Translations under genes and position numbers: made by a program
Notes under the pieces: generated by a model
Databases searched by the model: none
Told to the model about the DNA's origin: nothing
The model's input: only the letters and a program-made list of their open reading frames with translations
Shown here: piece by piece, positions 1 to 9,893 of the stretch
Layout: each line of letters begins with the position of its first letter
Position numbering within the stretch: the first letter of the stretch is position 1
Origin: Prinsepia uniflora
Taxonomy: Eukaryota > Streptophyta > Magnoliopsida > Rosales > Rosaceae
Reading direction: 5' to 3'
Assembly: GCA_032719365.1 (NCBI GenBank)
Contig: CM064861.1
Coordinates: 79,604,863-79,668,862 of the forward strand
DNA length: 64,000 bases

Positions 1-447
1 TGAGGTGGTGGAAAGAGGCTGGGGATGGCAGGCCACGGCCAACCACGGCGGAGGACACGGCGGGGAGAGAGAACCCGTGGGTGAGTTTTCTTTCAAAAAT
101 TGGAAATTGATTTTTGTTGTGTTTTAATCAAATCTAGGGATTGGGAAATGTTCCTAGAGGTCTTAGGGTTCTTTTAGGATTGTTTTCGAAGGCTTAGATA
201 GTTTGTAACGGCCGTGAACGGCGGAGGAATGCACGGCCGCCATGGCCAAACTCGAAGGTATGGTTTTCGGTGTTTTCCTTCCATTTTAAGGTCATAGAAC
301 CCTAGGTTAGGATTAGAGGATGAAAATGGGACAAACGGGAACGGTTTTGGTGGCCGGACGGTGGGGAACCGGCCGGGTCAAGCCGCGGGTCACGGCGACC
401 CAGTTGCAGTCATTCGGGTCGACCCGCGAGGAGGCAGGGATGACTGA

Positions 448-590
448 TGACGTCATCAGGGATGACGTCATCATGTCAGATCTGACAATGTCAGACTAAC
501 ATGTTAGACAGTGGGCCAATGGGAGCGTGACACGTGTCACTGTCAGGGGCTGTCAGTGATGACGTCATGCTGACGTCAGCGATGACGTCA
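448..590. promoter_or_regulatory. Cluster of five TGACGTCA palindromes plus a G-box
   Basis: TGACGTCA occurs at 448, 463, 560, 571 and 583, and CACGTG lies between them in a GTGACACGTGTCAC palindrome. In plants these ACGT-core palindromes are bound by bZIP factors (TGA and G-box groups). The cluster sits in the LTR upstream of the central repeat zone. It is one copy shorter than in the partner LTR because of a 20-base deletion. Confidence 0.6.
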
Positions 591-950
591 GCATGTACTG
601 TAGCGGCGCGTGAAGCCCACGTGTAGCCACTTCAGGCGGCGCGTGAGGGCGCGTGGTAGGGAATCTGGGGAAGGTTCCAACATACGAAATCTTCTATTCG
701 ATGTAACGAACATTTTGGGACTGTTTTTGTGTCGATCGGACACCGTCTCGATATGTTTCGGGGCATCGGAAGGTTTAGGTTCGGGATTAAAAATAGTTAA
801 AAATACGGAAAAATTACGGGGCTTTAGTGGGAGGTTAATTAAGTAGTTAGTAACCTTCTATTACGATTTGGACAGGTTTGGGAGTCCCGGTGATGGTGAT
901 CGGCTCGGGGAGCCGTATGGCATGCAAATCGAGGCGGCAGCTCGGACGGT

Positions 951-2069
951 CTGTGAGTGGACCTTGTTTTCTAAATTGGTGCATGCATAAATGTTTATTA
1001 TATGTTTTAAATGCTTGTTTGTAATGCCATGGGTGCATTTGTATGTGGTTACGTATAAGCACGTATTTCAAGGTTTCGGCCTTATACGGTGTTTGTACGG
1101 GTCTGTATTTCTGTATTGATTTAAATGAACTGGATTTGAATTTCAAAAGGATAAAATCGGGTATGAGACCCATTTGGTTTTGTCTCGGGCATATGACCTC
1201 AGATTTCGGGCACGGTGCCCAACTGATGTCCTATGTTCGGGTACGAGACCCAAGCTACTTTACGGTTTTGATTTCAGGTCAAGGAACCTTAAATGGATTC
1301 CCAGGTTCACGACGGTTTATGGGAACCGGCATGAACCGTTGTTATGGTATCGTGGTTCATGGCGGTTTATGGGAACCGGCATGAACCCTTGTTATGTTAT
1401 TACGGTACATGACGGTTTATGGGAACCGGCATGTTATCTGATTATGGATATTATGGATCATGACGGTTCAGGGGAACCGGTCATGAATGTTTATGTTATG
1501 TATATATATGTTCATCTACCTTCCTTTACTTCTATTATCTCCTCCGGGGAGGGTCGTTGGCCTGGGTGGACCCCGGAGTAGTCACGGAGCACCGACTGAG
1601 TGGAGTCACCCCCAGTTGGGTTCCTTACTCTCAGGAAGGCTATGGTTACTATTACCTCGGGTAGGGTCAGTGGTCTGCAGACATTGACCTTGACTTTGAG
1701 ATGACTCGGATTGAGACCCGGGTAGCACGCGCGTAGCTTTGGATACCGTGACAGGATTGGTTGTGTGACTTATATGTATATATGATATATGATATGTGGT
1801 GTGCACAGGTGTGCATAGGATTTGAGCAGTGGCTCGTGTACTTGGTTTCTTTATGGTTTGGGGCCGAGTCCGTTATGGATTTGGGCAGTGGCCGTATGGT
1901 CTTTTTTATTGTGGTCCTTTCGACCTTGGTTTATATCTGCTTTGGGCTTAGTCCCACATATGGTTTGTTTTGGATAAATGGTTTTCGAATGCATGCATGC
2001 TTTTTAGTGGAGGGTACAAATGTCTTCTTATTAAATGTTTTTATAAACTCTTGTTTTGTCCACTCACAG
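951..2069 (+). repeat. Long-range inverted repeat inside the LTR
   Basis: CTGTGAGTGGAC at 951-962 is the exact reverse complement of GTCCACTCACAG at 2058-2069. The same pair occurs in the other LTRs at similar spacing. It could pair in the LTR transcript; no function is demonstrated. Confidence 0.55.
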
Positions 2070-2277
2070 TTTTTAATGTTTTGACTGCCCTTCAGGTTGA
2101 CATCGGATGTGAACTGTAGCAGAGACCGAGATATCACATGCCTCCTCCAGATCCTGGCGTACTCTGATAGCCCAGGAGGGCAAAGGTCAGAAATATCCCT
2201 TGTCTGATACTTCGTGTCAGACGGGAGCAGGGTCATCCCGCACTAATCCGGGGGGATTGGGATGGGTCCTGTCAACG

Positions 2278-2289
2278 TGGTATCAGAGC
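2278..2289 (+). other. Primer binding site for initiator tRNA-Met
   Basis: TGGTATCAGAGC matches the plant tRNA-iMet PBS and begins three bases after the LTR terminus TGTCA. It is followed by GGGG rather than the more usual ATGG seen at 61330. Confidence 0.95.
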
Positions 2290-5200
2290 GGGGTTGTCTC
2301 TATTCGAGCAACCGTGTAGCTCTTGGAGTATGTACGCAGGTCGAGGATGTGATATCTCAAGGGGCTGCAGTTCGTGGTCAACCTGATTGTTGGGGTGCCG
2401 GTACGATAGTTAGTAGGATTGAATCGTGGAACGTCTTGGTTCGGAATTCGATGCCGGGGTTGCCATAGTTTTGTCGTGGATGACAGTGTGGGACCCTACA
2501 AAGGGATAAACGTATTCTTATAGATTTTGATCGTGAGATGGTTAGTTGGGATCGTCTTCACGATGTCGTAGGATCGGTTCCGACGACTGGTTGGGAATTA
2601 TGACCATCCGATGTTCGGACTTTGGTTGGGCTAGATGGATTTACTGCTGTCGGCAGTTAGCAGCCGGATTCGAGGAATCCTAGTTGGATTGACAGTAGGA
2701 CTGGATTGACGTCTTTACGATGTCGGACCGCGGGGCCGGTCGGATTGTCGATTTTACTGCTTTTCGCAGTTGGGTTCAGAATGACCCTTGGTGTAATCGT
2801 GGAATCCCAAGGTAGGATGTGTATGGTTCGGAAATGTGAGTTGACGAGTGGTTTGACTTGGACGACTATTCGGATTTGGATTCGTTAGTCGGTCTAGTCA
2901 TGTCAGCTTGTGTTGGGACTGCACTTCGCAGTCAGGGTTGTACGTATCGGTTAGACCGAGTTGGTTGTCTTGCTACTTCAGTTGTGGGTTGGTGCAACTA
3001 AGGTCGCGGGTGACCTGGTAGACGACATTGGGTTAGTCGAGTTGCGACTGGTTAGAGTTTGGTTGGACAGGTTTCCAGGGTTGGTACTTGTCAATGGAAT
3101 CCCTGAGTGGGATACAGAGTAGTTGGTACGGGCGATTGATTCCGTTGGATACGGAGTCTGGATATAGCGAGGTCTGGTAGTTAGGTCTGCACGAGCCTGT
3201 GGAAGGCACTACTACCGAGAGTGGTTGTAGCTATGGTTGTTGGGAATCGGGGACGTTCAGGGAACGTTTCCTTTTCTCTTATGAGTTGTCGGGATGACTG
3301 TACTCAAAGTTGTTAGGTACGAGGGAGGCTGAGTTTCTCCAATACGAGTTGAGGTACCGGATCGTCGCTCGGTATGAGCAGAGATCCAGGGTTGTCAGTT
3401 TTGCACATGGTGTGCCGATACTGATGCTGGTTGCGTGTACCGATAGTATTGTGGGCTGGCGCTGATACTAGCGCTGGTGCCGGTGATCGTGATGACGATG
3501 AATTACGAATCGGGATGTGACATCCGTCGTGATGGGCATACGTTCGGCATTTGTGGTTCGAGAGTGGATCACGGATAAAGTTAAACTGGTAATGGACACG
3601 TAGATGATGTCCAAGTACGTTGTTTCCAATCTTGTTGGAACTTCGAAATCGCGAGAGGTTGCGATTGAGGTGACAAGTGGAATGCGGGTTTTCCGCATCG
3701 GTAATGAGTATTTCGAAGTCCTTAGGGTGACTTCTCAGGTCCTACCATAATTTGTGGTGGTAGATGATGTTGATGATGTAGATGTTGTTGGTTGTCACTA
3801 GTACACTGATCGTGTATTAGGTGACTCAGATTTCTCATTTTCTGCTTGGTGGCAGACGATGTTGGATTACGTGGCGTGGTGAGTGCAACGGGGTTTTGGT
3901 TGCATTCACGTAGGATGGGTTATTCGATCATTCTTGATTTTTCCTCGGTGGAATGACAAGGATCGATACGAGGTAATCAGTGAGAACCCACAGTCTCGGC
4001 GTGTCTCGTCGTTGACTAATCTATTTAGATGTGGGAAAGGGTTGAGGACTTTGGACGTCGTGACGATCGGGGATCTTGACGTCTATGGTCGGTTGACGTA
4101 GTGTTGGATCTGGATCATGATTTGGATATCCAGATAGGTGGATAGTTTATCGCTCATACTTGGATGTTTGAGTGGGGCATGTTGGGACTGAACTTCTTTT
4201 CGAGGTAAATCCCATATGGTTTACTACTCGCCTGAGTAGTTGTCCGATGAGTAGTTTTCCGACGTGGTCGGATATGGTCAGTCTTAGAGATGTGTCGATA
4301 TTGGGATTGGCGTCCCTATGAAGTCAATCGATGGCAATGTGGTAATCGGTGGAGCAGGTATCCGATAGGTTCGAATATGGTGCGTCTCGGTAGACTAGAA
4401 CGAGATTTCAGGTTTTGGAATCAGATTTCTAGATGACGATTCAGGATTTGATTTTGGAATTTGAAAGAGGATTTCTGTATTTGGGTTTTGGAATCGGATT
4501 CTGGGTGACGATTCAGGATTTGAGTCTAGAGCTTGACTGTAGATTTTCTTTTATGGATTTGGGTTCGGAATGGTTATTCCAAATGCAAGCTTACGGAATA
4601 ATGATTTCGGATTCGAATTTGAACATGGATATGGATACGACTTCTGGGTTTGGATTTGGGATTTCTTACGAAATTGCGGATTCAGATTCGGATTTGGAAA
4701 TAAATAATGGGTCGGAGTTTCGATTTGTCTAATACTAGATTGGATAAATGGACTCCATCGTAGAAACGTGATTGGCTATGACCTAGGTGGTTGTAGTCTG
4801 ATTGATGGGTAGATGTACGTACCTTGTACGTTGTTCAAGGTACGATACTAGGCAGACTTGTCGTGCCTGGTGACGATATACAGGAGATACCGGTGTTGCG
4901 TTGGAGAGCGTATTGGTAGTCGGATTGGTTCCGATACCATCGGATTAGTTGAGGCCGTGGACTGGACATTGGATACTGTGCAGAGGGTCATGGTATTTCT
5001 GATGGGTCTAGTTACACACAGGTCGAGTGAAATGCTTGTGGTTAGTCTAACCACGAGTGTGTGTCATATCAGTTTTTGACTGGCGACTGTCAAGTGGTGG
5101 CAGTTTGTCAGATGTGTCAGCGTGGATCGTTGAGTGGAGATTTAGTAAGGAACCGTCGAGTTGTTGTGTCAACGAAATGGTAGATCTGACAAGTGGTGTC

Positions 5201-5403
5201 AGTTCGGAGCGTACGACTACGGTCATTCGACGTGGTCGAGTGTAGTCGATACGACGTGGGTGTTAGTGGTACGTCTGGCTGCAGACGAGTAAGTATTATT
5301 CTGGTTAGTGGGTGTACTAGTGTACACGTGTCAGGAGATCGAATTATTTCCACGAGGTGGATGTGGAATCAAGATAGTTGGAGTGTCGAGAACGAAACTA
5401 ATT
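2290..5403 (+). other. Non-coding internal domain of LARD-1
   Basis: No frame longer than about 100 codons is present and none matches retrotransposon enzymes. It is co-linear with the internal domain of LARD-2 (44107-47389) and partly with 61330-63913. Recognisable conserved blocks include a TTCCAA...TTGGAA hairpin at 3624-3640, a block around 3950 that reads FPRWNDKDRYE in one frame, and a C-poor zone at 4420-4720. These may be packaging, dimerisation or small-peptide functions; this is inference. Confidence 0.75.
4433..4732 (+). other. Conserved 99-codon reading frame in the LARD internal domain
   Basis: An ATG-to-stop frame of 99 codons lies in the C-poor zone. It starts with an in-frame duplication of a 24-codon unit (TIQDL at residues 2-6 and again at 26-30) and ends with an acidic motif, ISYEIADSDSDLEI. 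The same frame is open in LARD-2 (46341-46640) with only substitutions. In the diverged third copy (63486-63711) it is kept with a one-codon length change and one stop. I know no family for it. It may be a small protein or chance; codon-level statistics would decide. Confidence 0.3.
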
Positions 5404-5416
5404 AAGGAGGGAAGAA
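5404..5416 (+). other. Second polypurine-tract-like copy upstream of the true PPT
   Basis: AAGGAGGGAAGAA preceded by GAGAACGAAACTAATT is a near-duplicate, 57 bases upstream, of the PPT block at 5443-5472. LARD-2 has the same duplication at 47390-47402, so it predates both insertions. Confidence 0.6.
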
Positions 5417-5460
5417 CGGTTGGAATTAAGTCAGTTGGAATTTCGAGGACGAAATTAATT

Positions 5461-5472
5461 AAGGAGGGAAGG
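5461..5472 (+). other. Polypurine tract of LARD-1
   Basis: AAGGAGGGAAGG lies one base before the 3' LTR start TGTAACGACC, the position required for plus-strand priming. It follows TTTCGAGGACGAAATT, a block typical of Tekay/Del-type element 3' ends. Confidence 0.9.
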
Positions 5473-5988
5473 TTGTAACGACCCGTCCCAAATTCCATGA
5501 TTAGATTAGTGACTAATCACGATTAGTGAGGCTAATTCGTGATTAGTAGAGCGAAATCGGACGAACGATGCGAAATGACCGTTTTGCCCCTGATGGTGGT
5601 AAAACGTTGACTTTTCAATCGGGCGGTCAAATGGACTTTGACCGATGACCGTGACGTAGTTCGTGACGTCACGAGTTCATAGACAGGTGGCACGTTCAAT
5701 TCCGACGTTCGTGGAGGAAGTTATGACGTTCGGAAGTTTAGGGGCATTTTGGTAATTTTTGTTAAATGGGGTCAAATGTTGACTTTTTGACCAAAAGGTC
5801 TGATGGCCGAGGGCCGAAGACCGTTACGTAGATAAGGACGATACGAATCCATAGGCAGGCGACACACTGAAATCAGACTTCGAACGGGAGAGTTATGGGT
5901 CACGGAAGTTCGATTTCACTATGCACGAACTTCGAGACGGAGACGTTTTGGCGAAATCTGATTGGGTGGATATTTTGGTGGGCCCCAT

Positions 5989-6014
5989 GGATGAGTGACA
6001 AGTGTCACTCATCC
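5989..6014. repeat. 26-base LTR palindrome
   Basis: Arms GGATGAGTGACA and TGTCACTCATCC flank a 2-base AG centre. It lies 30 bases upstream of the TATA-like box. Equivalents recur in every LTR family of the window. Confidence 0.75.
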
Positions 6015-6043
6015 CATTGACTTGATCCCCCAAAATGTGGATC

Positions 6044-6052
6044 TATATAATA
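6044..6052 (+). promoter_or_regulatory. TATA-like box of the LARD-1 LTR
   Basis: TATATAATA follows the palindrome and precedes a CT-rich leader, a plausible core promoter for LTR transcription. At the same position the LARD-2 LTRs read TAAATAATTAAAT. Confidence 0.5.
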
Positions 6053-6747
6053 AAATAATATTATTTAATTAATTTTTTTAACCAAACCCACCCACCATTC
6101 AATCTTGGCCATCCATTTCAATTCATCCTTAAATCCACACCATCCATCCTATCTCCCTTTCATCAGCCATCACTCTTCTTTGTTCATCCTCAAACCCGAA
6201 CCCCATAACCCATAATCCTCCATTTTCTTCATTTTCTTCAAAAACCCAAAACACACACACACCATCACTATTCATTTCTTGTGCGAGCTGAACATGACCG
6301 TGAGGTGGTGGAAAGAGGCTGGGGATGGCAGGCCACGACCAGCCACGGCGGAGGACCCGGCGGGGAGAGAGAACCCGTGGGTGAGTTTTCTTTCAAAAAT
6401 TGGAAATTGATTTTTGTTGTGTTTTAATCAAATCTAGGGATTGGGAAATGTTCCTAGAGGTCTTAGGGTTCTTTTAGGATTGTTTTCGAAGGCTTAGATG
6501 GTCTGTAACGGCCGTGAACGGCGGAGGAATGCACGGCCGCCATGGCCAAACTCGAAGGTATGGTTTTCGGTGTTTTCCTTCCATTTTAAGGTCATAGAAC
6601 CCTAGGTTAGGATTAGAGGATGAAAATGGGACAAACGGGAACGGTTTTGGTGGCCGGACGGCGGAGAACCGGCCGGGTCAAGCCGCGGGTCACGGCGACC
6701 CGGTTGCAGTCATTCGGGTCGACCCGCAAGGAGGCAGGGATGACTGA

Positions 6748-6909
6748 TGACGTCATCCTGATGACGTCATCATGTCAGGGATGACGTCATCATGTCAGAT
6801 CTGACAATGTCAGACTGACATGTCAGACAGTGGGCCAATGGGAGCGTGACACGTGTCACTGTCAGAGGCTGTCAGTGATGACGTCATGCTGACGTCAGCG
6901 ATGACGTCA
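6748..6909. promoter_or_regulatory. Cluster of six TGACGTCA palindromes plus a G-box
   Basis: Six perfect TGACGTCA sites and one CACGTG lie within about 160 bases, interspersed with CATGTCAG/CTGACATG repeats. These ACGT-core sites are candidates for bZIP (TGA-type) binding in the LTR. Confidence 0.6.
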
Positions 6910-8594
6910 GCATGTACTGTAGCGGCGCGTGAAGCCCACGTGTAGCCACTTCAGGCGGCGCGTGAGGGCGCGTGGTAGGGAATCTGGGGAAGGTTCCAAC
7001 ATACGAAATCTTCTATTCGATGTAACGAACATTTTGGGACTGGTTTTGTGTCGATCGGACACCGTCTCGATATGTTTCGGGGCATCGGAAGGTTTAGGTT
7101 CGGGATTAAAAATAGTTAAAAATACGGAAAAATTACGGGGCTTTAGTGGGAGGTTAATTAAGTAGTTAGTAACCTTCTATTACGATTTGGACAGGTTTGG
7201 GAGTCCCGGTGACGGTGATCGGCTCGGGGAGCCGTATGGCACGCAAATCGAGGCGGCAGCTCGGACGGTCTGTGAGTGGACATTATTTTCTAAATTGGTG
7301 CATGCATAAATGTTTATTATATGTTTTAAATGCTTGTTTGTAATGCCATGGGTGCATTTGTATGTGGTTACGTATAAGCACGTATTTCAAGGTTTCGGCC
7401 TTATACGGTGTTTGTACGGGTCTGTATTTCTGTATTGATTTAAATGAACTGGATTTGAATTTCAAAAGGATAAACTCGGATATGAGACCCATTTGGTTTT
7501 GTCTCGGGCATATGACCTCAGATTTCGGGCACGGTGCCCAACTGATGTCCTATGTTCGGGTACGAGACCCAAGCTACTTTACGGTTTTGATTTCAGGTCA
7601 GGGAACCTTAAATGGATTCCCAAGTTCATGACGGTTTATGGGAACCGGCATGAACCGTTGTTATGGTATCGTGGTTCATGGCGGTTTATGGGAATCGGCA
7701 TGAACCCTTGTTATGTTATTACGGTACATGACGGTTTATGGGAATCGGCATGTTATCTGATTATGGATATTATGGATCATGACAGTTCAGGGGAACCGGT
7801 CATGAATGTTTATGTTATGTATATATATATTCATCTACCTTCCTTTACTTCTATTATCTCCTCCGGGGAGGGTCGTTGGCCTGGGTGGACCCCAGAGTAG
7901 TCACGGAACACCGACTGAGTGGAGTCACCCCCCAGTTGGGTTCCTTACTCTCAGGAAGGCTATGGTTACTATTACCTCGGGTAGGGTCAGTGGTCTGCGG
8001 ACATTGACCTTGACTTTGAGATGACTCGGATTGAGACCCGGGTAGAACGCGCGTAGCTTTGGATACCGTGACAGGATTGGTTGTGTGACTTATATGTATA
8101 TATGATATATGATATGTGGTGTGCACAGGTGTGCACAGGATTTGAGCAGTGGCTCGTGTACTTGGTTTCTTTATGGTTTGGGGCCGAGTCCCTTATGGAT
8201 TTGGGCAGTGGCCGTATGGTCGTTTTTATTGTGGTCCTTTCGACCTTGGTTTATATCTACTTTGGGCTTAGTCCCACATATGGTTTGTTTTGGATAAATG
8301 GTTTTCGAATGCATGCATGCTTTTTAGTGGAGGGTACAAATGTCTTCTTATTAAATGTTTTTATAAACTCTTGTTTTGTCCACTCACAGTTTTTAATGTT
8401 TTGACTGCCCTTCAGGTTGACATCGGATGTGGACTGTAGCAAAGACCGAGATATCACATGCCTCCTCCGGATCCTGGCGTACTCTGATAGCCCGGGAGGG
8501 CAAAGGTCGGAAATATCCCTTGTCTGACACTTCGTGTCAGACGGGAGCAGGGTCATCCCGCACTAATCCGGGGGGATTGGGATGGGTCCTGTCA

Positions 8595-9893
8595 GAACCT
8601 AAACCTTCGGACACCCCGAAACCTATCGAAACGATGTCCGATTGACACGAGACCAGTCCCAAAATGTTCGTTACATCGAATAGATTATTTCATATGTTGA
8701 ATACTTCCCCAAATTACTGTTCACACGCCCTCACGTGCCCCAAGAAGGTACAAAATACTATTAATCGTCACTAACCTCCAGCTGAACCGGTTTTACTGTT
8801 CACGCACTGTGCTGAACTGACGTGACCGGTTCAGTGGTTTCCCTCCCCTATTTTGGTCCGATTTCAACCCTAATTAATCCTATAATTCCAATTTCTTTAT
8901 TCCCTATCATTTCCAATCATTAAAACCACCTAAAACTGTATAAAACCCATGGTTTAATCTTTGAACCATACGGTTCAAGCTTCTCAAAATGCACTCATGG
9001 CTTCACAGCCGTCCCTATCTTCCTAAAATCGTCCTAACACAATCCTAATGACCCATTTAGTTCATTAAAACCATTAAAAACCAACCATAATGCACAAATC
9101 GATTTAAAGGGGGAAAATGGCCTAACTGTGAACCTTTCGGGTTTTGAGCTCAGCCGTGCACGGTGGCGCCATCCTGGGCCGACCACCACTTCCTCCTGTC
9201 CTCCCTTCCATCTCTGGTCTCAGTCATTATCATTGGGTAAGGGTTGAATGGGTTTTGGGTTGCACAGAGATGGAGAGAAATGGTGAGATCGGGTATTTGA
9301 GTTTGAATAGGGAAAATGGTCGGTGCATGAAGATATAAGGGTGGCCTGTGGATGGGTGACACTTGTCACTCATCCATTGGGCCTCCATTAAATATCTGGG
9401 CCCCACTAGAGTCCAAAAGTTAACTTGTTTCGTGATTCGTGCAATAGTGCACTTGAACTTCCGTGAACCGTAACTTCGCCGTCGAACGTCCAAATTCGAC
9501 GTGCCGCCTGTCTATGGATTCGTATCGTCCCGATCTACGTAACGGTCCTCGGCCCTAGGCCAATCAGACATCTCGGTCCAAAAGTCAACTATTTGCTCCT
9601 TTTAACTAAAATTACCAAAATGCCCCTAAACTTCCGAACGTCATAACTTCCTCCTCGAACGTCGGATTTGAACGTGTCACCTGTCTATGAACTCGTGACG
9701 TCACGAACTACATCACGGTCATCGGTCAAAGTCCATTTGATCGCCCAAATGAAAAGTCAATGTTTTGCCATGGCCAGGGGCAAAACGGTCATTTTGCATC
9801 GTTCGTCCGATTTCGCCTAACTAATCACGGATTAGCCTCACTAATCGTGATTAGTTACTAATCTAATCTAGGAATTCGAGACGGGTCGTTACA
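8595..9893 (-). repeat. Inverted 5' portion of a related LTR, host of LARD-1
   Basis: Read on the minus strand this starts TGTAACGACCCGTCTCG (at 9893) and runs through the U3 duplication, the palindrome near 9350-9375 and the conserved cap-region block, ending at the LARD-1 junction. The remaining 3' part is presumably left of the window. No PPT lies next to its 5' end, so it appears to be a separate LTR insertion (solo or full unknown). Confidence 0.8.

Larger units (their letters stand above)
1..2274 (+). repeat. 5' LTR of LARD-1 (left part missing)
   Basis: This stretch aligns base for base with 6301-8594 of the downstream LTR and ends GGGTCCTGTCA, followed three bases later by the primer binding site. 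It lacks about 830 bases of U3 that lie before the window. The 448-590 part carries TGACGTCA palindromes, and 1300-1480 holds about 60-base subrepeats built around GGTTTATGGGAACCGGCATG. The short open frames in it, such as 610-846, recur in every LTR copy only because the LTR is repeated; they are not genes. Confidence 0.85.
1..8594 (+). mobile_element. LARD-1, non-autonomous LTR retrotransposon, 5' end outside window
   Basis: The order seen is LTR (partial), tRNA-iMet primer binding site, 3.2-kb internal domain, polypurine tract, complete LTR. The internal domain holds no recognisable gag, protease, RT, RNase H or integrase, so by structure this is a large retrotransposon derivative (LARD) that must use enzymes from another element. 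Sequence just before the 3' LTR, TTTCGAGGACGAAATT followed by a purine tract, resembles the 3' ends of Tekay/Del chromoviruses, which suggests the parent lineage (inference). The right end abuts an inverted related LTR, so the element is nested; the expected target duplication would be GAACC, but the left copy lies outside the window. The two LTRs differ by roughly 45 substitutions over 2.27 kb plus one 20-base indel (counted by eye). Confidence 0.85.
5474..8594 (+). repeat. 3' LTR of LARD-1 (complete, 3121 bases)
   Basis: It begins TGTAACGACCCGTCCC directly after the PPT and ends GGGATGGGTCCTGTCA, giving TG...CA termini. U3 contains a degenerate tandem duplication (about 5606-5777 and 5778-5940, each opening GTTGACTTTT and carrying a CATAGACAGGTGGCAC-like block). 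A 26-base palindrome at 5989-6014 precedes a TATATAATA box at 6044. Next come a pyrimidine-rich leader, the TGACGTCA cluster (6748-6909), a conserved block around 7010-7085, and the central GGG...GAGACCC repeat zone. It is slightly longer than the LARD-2 LTRs (3078). Confidence 0.93.

Noticed and set aside
610..846. 78-codon frame recurring at 6929, 42473 and 48918
   Set aside because: All four lie at the same place in LTR copies of one family; similarity follows from LTR duplication. It spans the GGCGCGTGAGGGCGCGTGG block and the conserved DNA block, and has no domain.
1174..1581. 135-codon frames over the GGTTTATGGGAACCGG subrepeats (also 7493, 43094, 49539)
   Set aside because: Open because of in-frame subrepeats; the unit number and frame differ between LTRs. 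No protein family.
4433..4732. Treating the conserved LARD frame as a confident protein gene
   Set aside because: The C-poor composition lowers stop frequency in this frame, and only three copies are available; reported as a finding instead.
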